A stretch of DNA of 64,000 nucleotides from positions 83,057 to 147,056 of the forward strand of contig NZ_AAWS01000021.1 in NCBI RefSeq assembly GCF_000169175.1. The letters are read 5' to 3'. This stretch comes from Microscilla marina ATCC 23134 (lineage in GTDB: Bacteria > Bacteroidota > Bacteroidia > Cytophagales > Microscillaceae). The translations under genes were made by a program, and so were the position numbers. Below the pieces are notes generated by a model. That model was given only the letters and a program-made list of their open reading frames with translations, made no database searches and was not told where the DNA came from. Numbering within the stretch: position 1 is the first letter of the stretch; the number at the start of each line of letters is the position of its first letter. Positions 62,452 through 64,000 of this stretch are shown here, piece after piece.

Positions 62452-63663
62452 TTAATCTTTATAAGGGTCAAACACCTCAGCACCTGCCATAGCTACTCCA
62501 ATTGGGTGCAGTTTGTGCAGTACTTTGATGGTATCGCCTTGGTAAGCAATTACATCCTCTAGTTTTTTATAGCATTCTGGGGCTTCATCGGCACCTGCCC
62601 CACGTAGCTCAATGCCCTTGTCTTTCATTCTTTGTTGTACTGCGCCAAAATTTACCACACCTGGTTTTACAATTGTTGGACGTTTTTTGCCTCTATCATC
62701 TCTAATCCATTTTTTCTTTCCGGCAGCTTGTGTTCGCGACATTACCCGCCCTGCCCCGTGCACTGTAGAATACAAGCCTTGCTTAGACTCAGCAGTGTCT
62801 ACTCCTTCTACAATTACTGACGTATCGTACATATTGGCACCAATAAAACCACGTTGCCCCGGAAACGCAGGGGTACAACCTTTGCGTACTACCCAATATT
62901 TTTCTCCAAAATGTTCTTCTTCCCAGGCAAAATTATGATGATTGTGCACCTCAAACGTGCTTTCTGCCTGCAAAATTTCCAATACCTTATTTACTGCCCA
63001 GTCGCGTCCTGCATACGCATACTCGCCTGCCAGCCCTAAACAATAAGTATAAGCTTGCCCCAAATCAGTTGTAGTATCAAACAATATAGGCTTAGAGTCC
63101 ATTCCACCCTCTTTTCCCCTTTCGGTAAATGCCTTTCCTTGCGACATGGCAATAAACCCCGTGGTGGTTTTATGACCAAATCCACGTGAGCCAAAGTGTA
63201 CCCCTACCCATACATACCCTTGTTCATCTTCAAACAAATCTACAAAGTGGTTACCACTGCCCACTGTACCCAATTGTTCTCCTGCCATTTTTGCCAGTTC
63301 ACGCAATGGTTCAAAATCGGCATGGGCAATTTTATCCAAAATAGGGTGGTCGGCTTTTTCACGATTAGTGCGCCCTACCCCAAAACTTATTTGTTTAAAA
63401 ATTTCGTCCATTACCTTAGCCGTATCCATATCAGCAGCTTTTACATTGGTACGTACGGCCTTGTTTCCACAGGCAATATCAAAACCTACCCCTGACAAAG
63501 ATATTTTATCTTTATAAGCCACTGCCCCCCCAATCGGGTGTCCATACCCATAATGAGCATCAGCAGTTAATACGCCTAAATCTTCTTCCCCCAGACAGTT
63601 TTTAATCTGCTTGATAGAGTTTTCGTCGATAATTTCTTGACCGAATATTTTTAAGTGTTTCAT
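62452..63663 (-). CDS. rtcB: RNA-splicing ligase RtcB
   Basis: This 403-residue ligase joins RNA ends with 2',3'-cyclic phosphate or 3'-phosphate to 5'-OH ends, in RNA repair, via a GMP intermediate. Motifs: LTADAHYGYGHPIGG, GVGFDIACGNKAVRT with its metal-binding Asp and Cys, VGSGNHFVDLFE, VHFGSRGFGH, and VHGAGRVMSRTQA with the His that is guanylylated. The length is that of E. coli-type RtcB. ATG at 63663 is used (an upstream TTG at 63672 adds three residues). No RtcA or archease gene is adjacent. Confidence 0.95.
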   Translation of the reverse strand: MKHLKIFGQEIIDENSIKQIKNCLGEEDLGVLTADAHYGYGHPIGGAVAYKDKISLSGVGFDIACGNKAVRTNVKAADMDTAKVMDEIFKQISFGVGRTNREKADHPILDKIAHADFEPLRELAKMAGEQLGTVGSGNHFVDLFEDEQGYVWVGVHFGSRGFGHKTTTGFIAMSQGKAFTERGKEGGMDSKPILFDTTTDLGQAYTYCLGLAGEYAYAGRDWAVNKVLEILQAESTFEVHNHHNFAWEEEHFGEKYWVVRKGCTPAFPGQRGFIGANMYDTSVIVEGVDTAESKQGLYSTVHGAGRVMSRTQAAGKKKWIRDDRGKKRPTIVKPGVVNFGAVQQRMKDKGIELRGAGADEAPECYKKLEDVIAYQGDTIKVLHKLHPIGVAMAGAEVFDPYKD

Positions 63664-64000
63664 AGTGTTCAATTATTATTTAAATGAATTTTTTGCTATA
63701 TAAAAGGGTCACATTCAATAAGCGCGATTGTTTTAACGAAGTAGCTCTTATATACAACCTCTTTGTTTCAATACTCCGCAGTGATTTTAGGAACATGATC
63801 GCCCCGTAAACGGGATTTCGGGCATAGCCCTCAACAATAACTGTCCGGTTTAGAACATATTAGCTTCGCAGAGCTTGAACTTCGTTCTGCGGTTCTCTTT
63901 ACTGACTTTCGTTACTTTTAGCCTTTGGCAGAGCTCGGCGCAGCAGGGCTGCAGCCATCGGTTTCGCCGTAGCTATGGCTACGACTGCAAAAAGTGCCTC
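63664..64000. other. Intergenic region at the right edge, includes repeat copy 2
   Basis: No gene is recognised. From the repeat at 63768 on, the DNA is more GC-rich and has short inverted repeats such as TAGC-TATG-GCTA. Its composition differs from neighbouring intergenic DNA, which fits part of a dispersed repeat or of a longer element that continues past the window. Confidence 0.4.
63768..63790. repeat. 23-bp intergenic repeat, copy 2
   Basis: This copy matches copy 1 (14368-14390) at 22 of 23 bases, same orientation. Confidence 0.6.

Overview
The window looks like chromosome from a Bacteroidetes bacterium, most likely a marine Cytophagales member of the Microscilla type. The phylum call is firm and the genus is a guess. 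Evidence seen: AT-rich DNA, starts that mostly lack a Shine-Dalgarno sequence, several promoters of the Bacteroidetes form TTTG / TAnnTTTG, many lipoproteins, two proteins ending in a type IX secretion (T9SS) sorting domain, a bamD-rpoZ pair, and an OstA-like gene beside tilS. I saw no rRNA, tRNA, insertion sequence, prophage or CRISPR array.

Layout. 1-5000: end of an MBL-fold lipoprotein, aldo/keto reductase, UbiE-like methyltransferase, DUF3592 membrane protein, and a lipoprotein with three repeats. 5379-11103: a small outer-membrane barrel protein, then a peptide-export locus. That locus holds a precursor with two nitrile-hydratase-like leader repeats and an Arg-rich tail after a Gly-Gly site, an HlyD-type adaptor, and a C39 peptidase/ABC exporter. 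A Lys/Ala/Pro-rich protein lies opposite it. 11473-18043: Rpn-type nuclease, small regulated gene, LRR protein, M20 amidohydrolase, 7TM-SpoIIE phosphatase. 18554-24872: a two-gene unit encoding an ExoY/edema-factor-like nucleotidyl cyclase and a 1655-residue protein with a 29-residue helical repeat. 24959-32996: FNT channel, two GNATs, proline dehydrogenase, two DUF4836-like lipoproteins, an orphan ABC ATPase. 33002-45457: mostly housekeeping (tilS, OstA-like, bamD, rpoZ, trkA, udk, rdgB, two FKBP lipoproteins, nrnA, ndk). 45545-64000: cobyrinate amidase, a DUF4157 toxin-like gene with a small secreted partner, a DUF1501 protein, a 2298-residue T9SS surface protein, a secreted TPR-CHAT protein, rtcB, and a repeat at the right edge.

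How the genes may work together. Three loci look like tools for acting on other cells: the exported Arg-rich peptide, the cyclase with its giant partner, and the DUF4157 protein. None comes with a complete secretion machine in the window, so their export routes are open. The minus-strand run nrnA-FKBP-FKBP-rdgB-udk-trkA and the plus-strand run OstA-T9SS protein-bamD-rpoZ look like operons for cell-envelope and nucleotide housekeeping. Strong hairpin-plus-T-run terminators separate most units.
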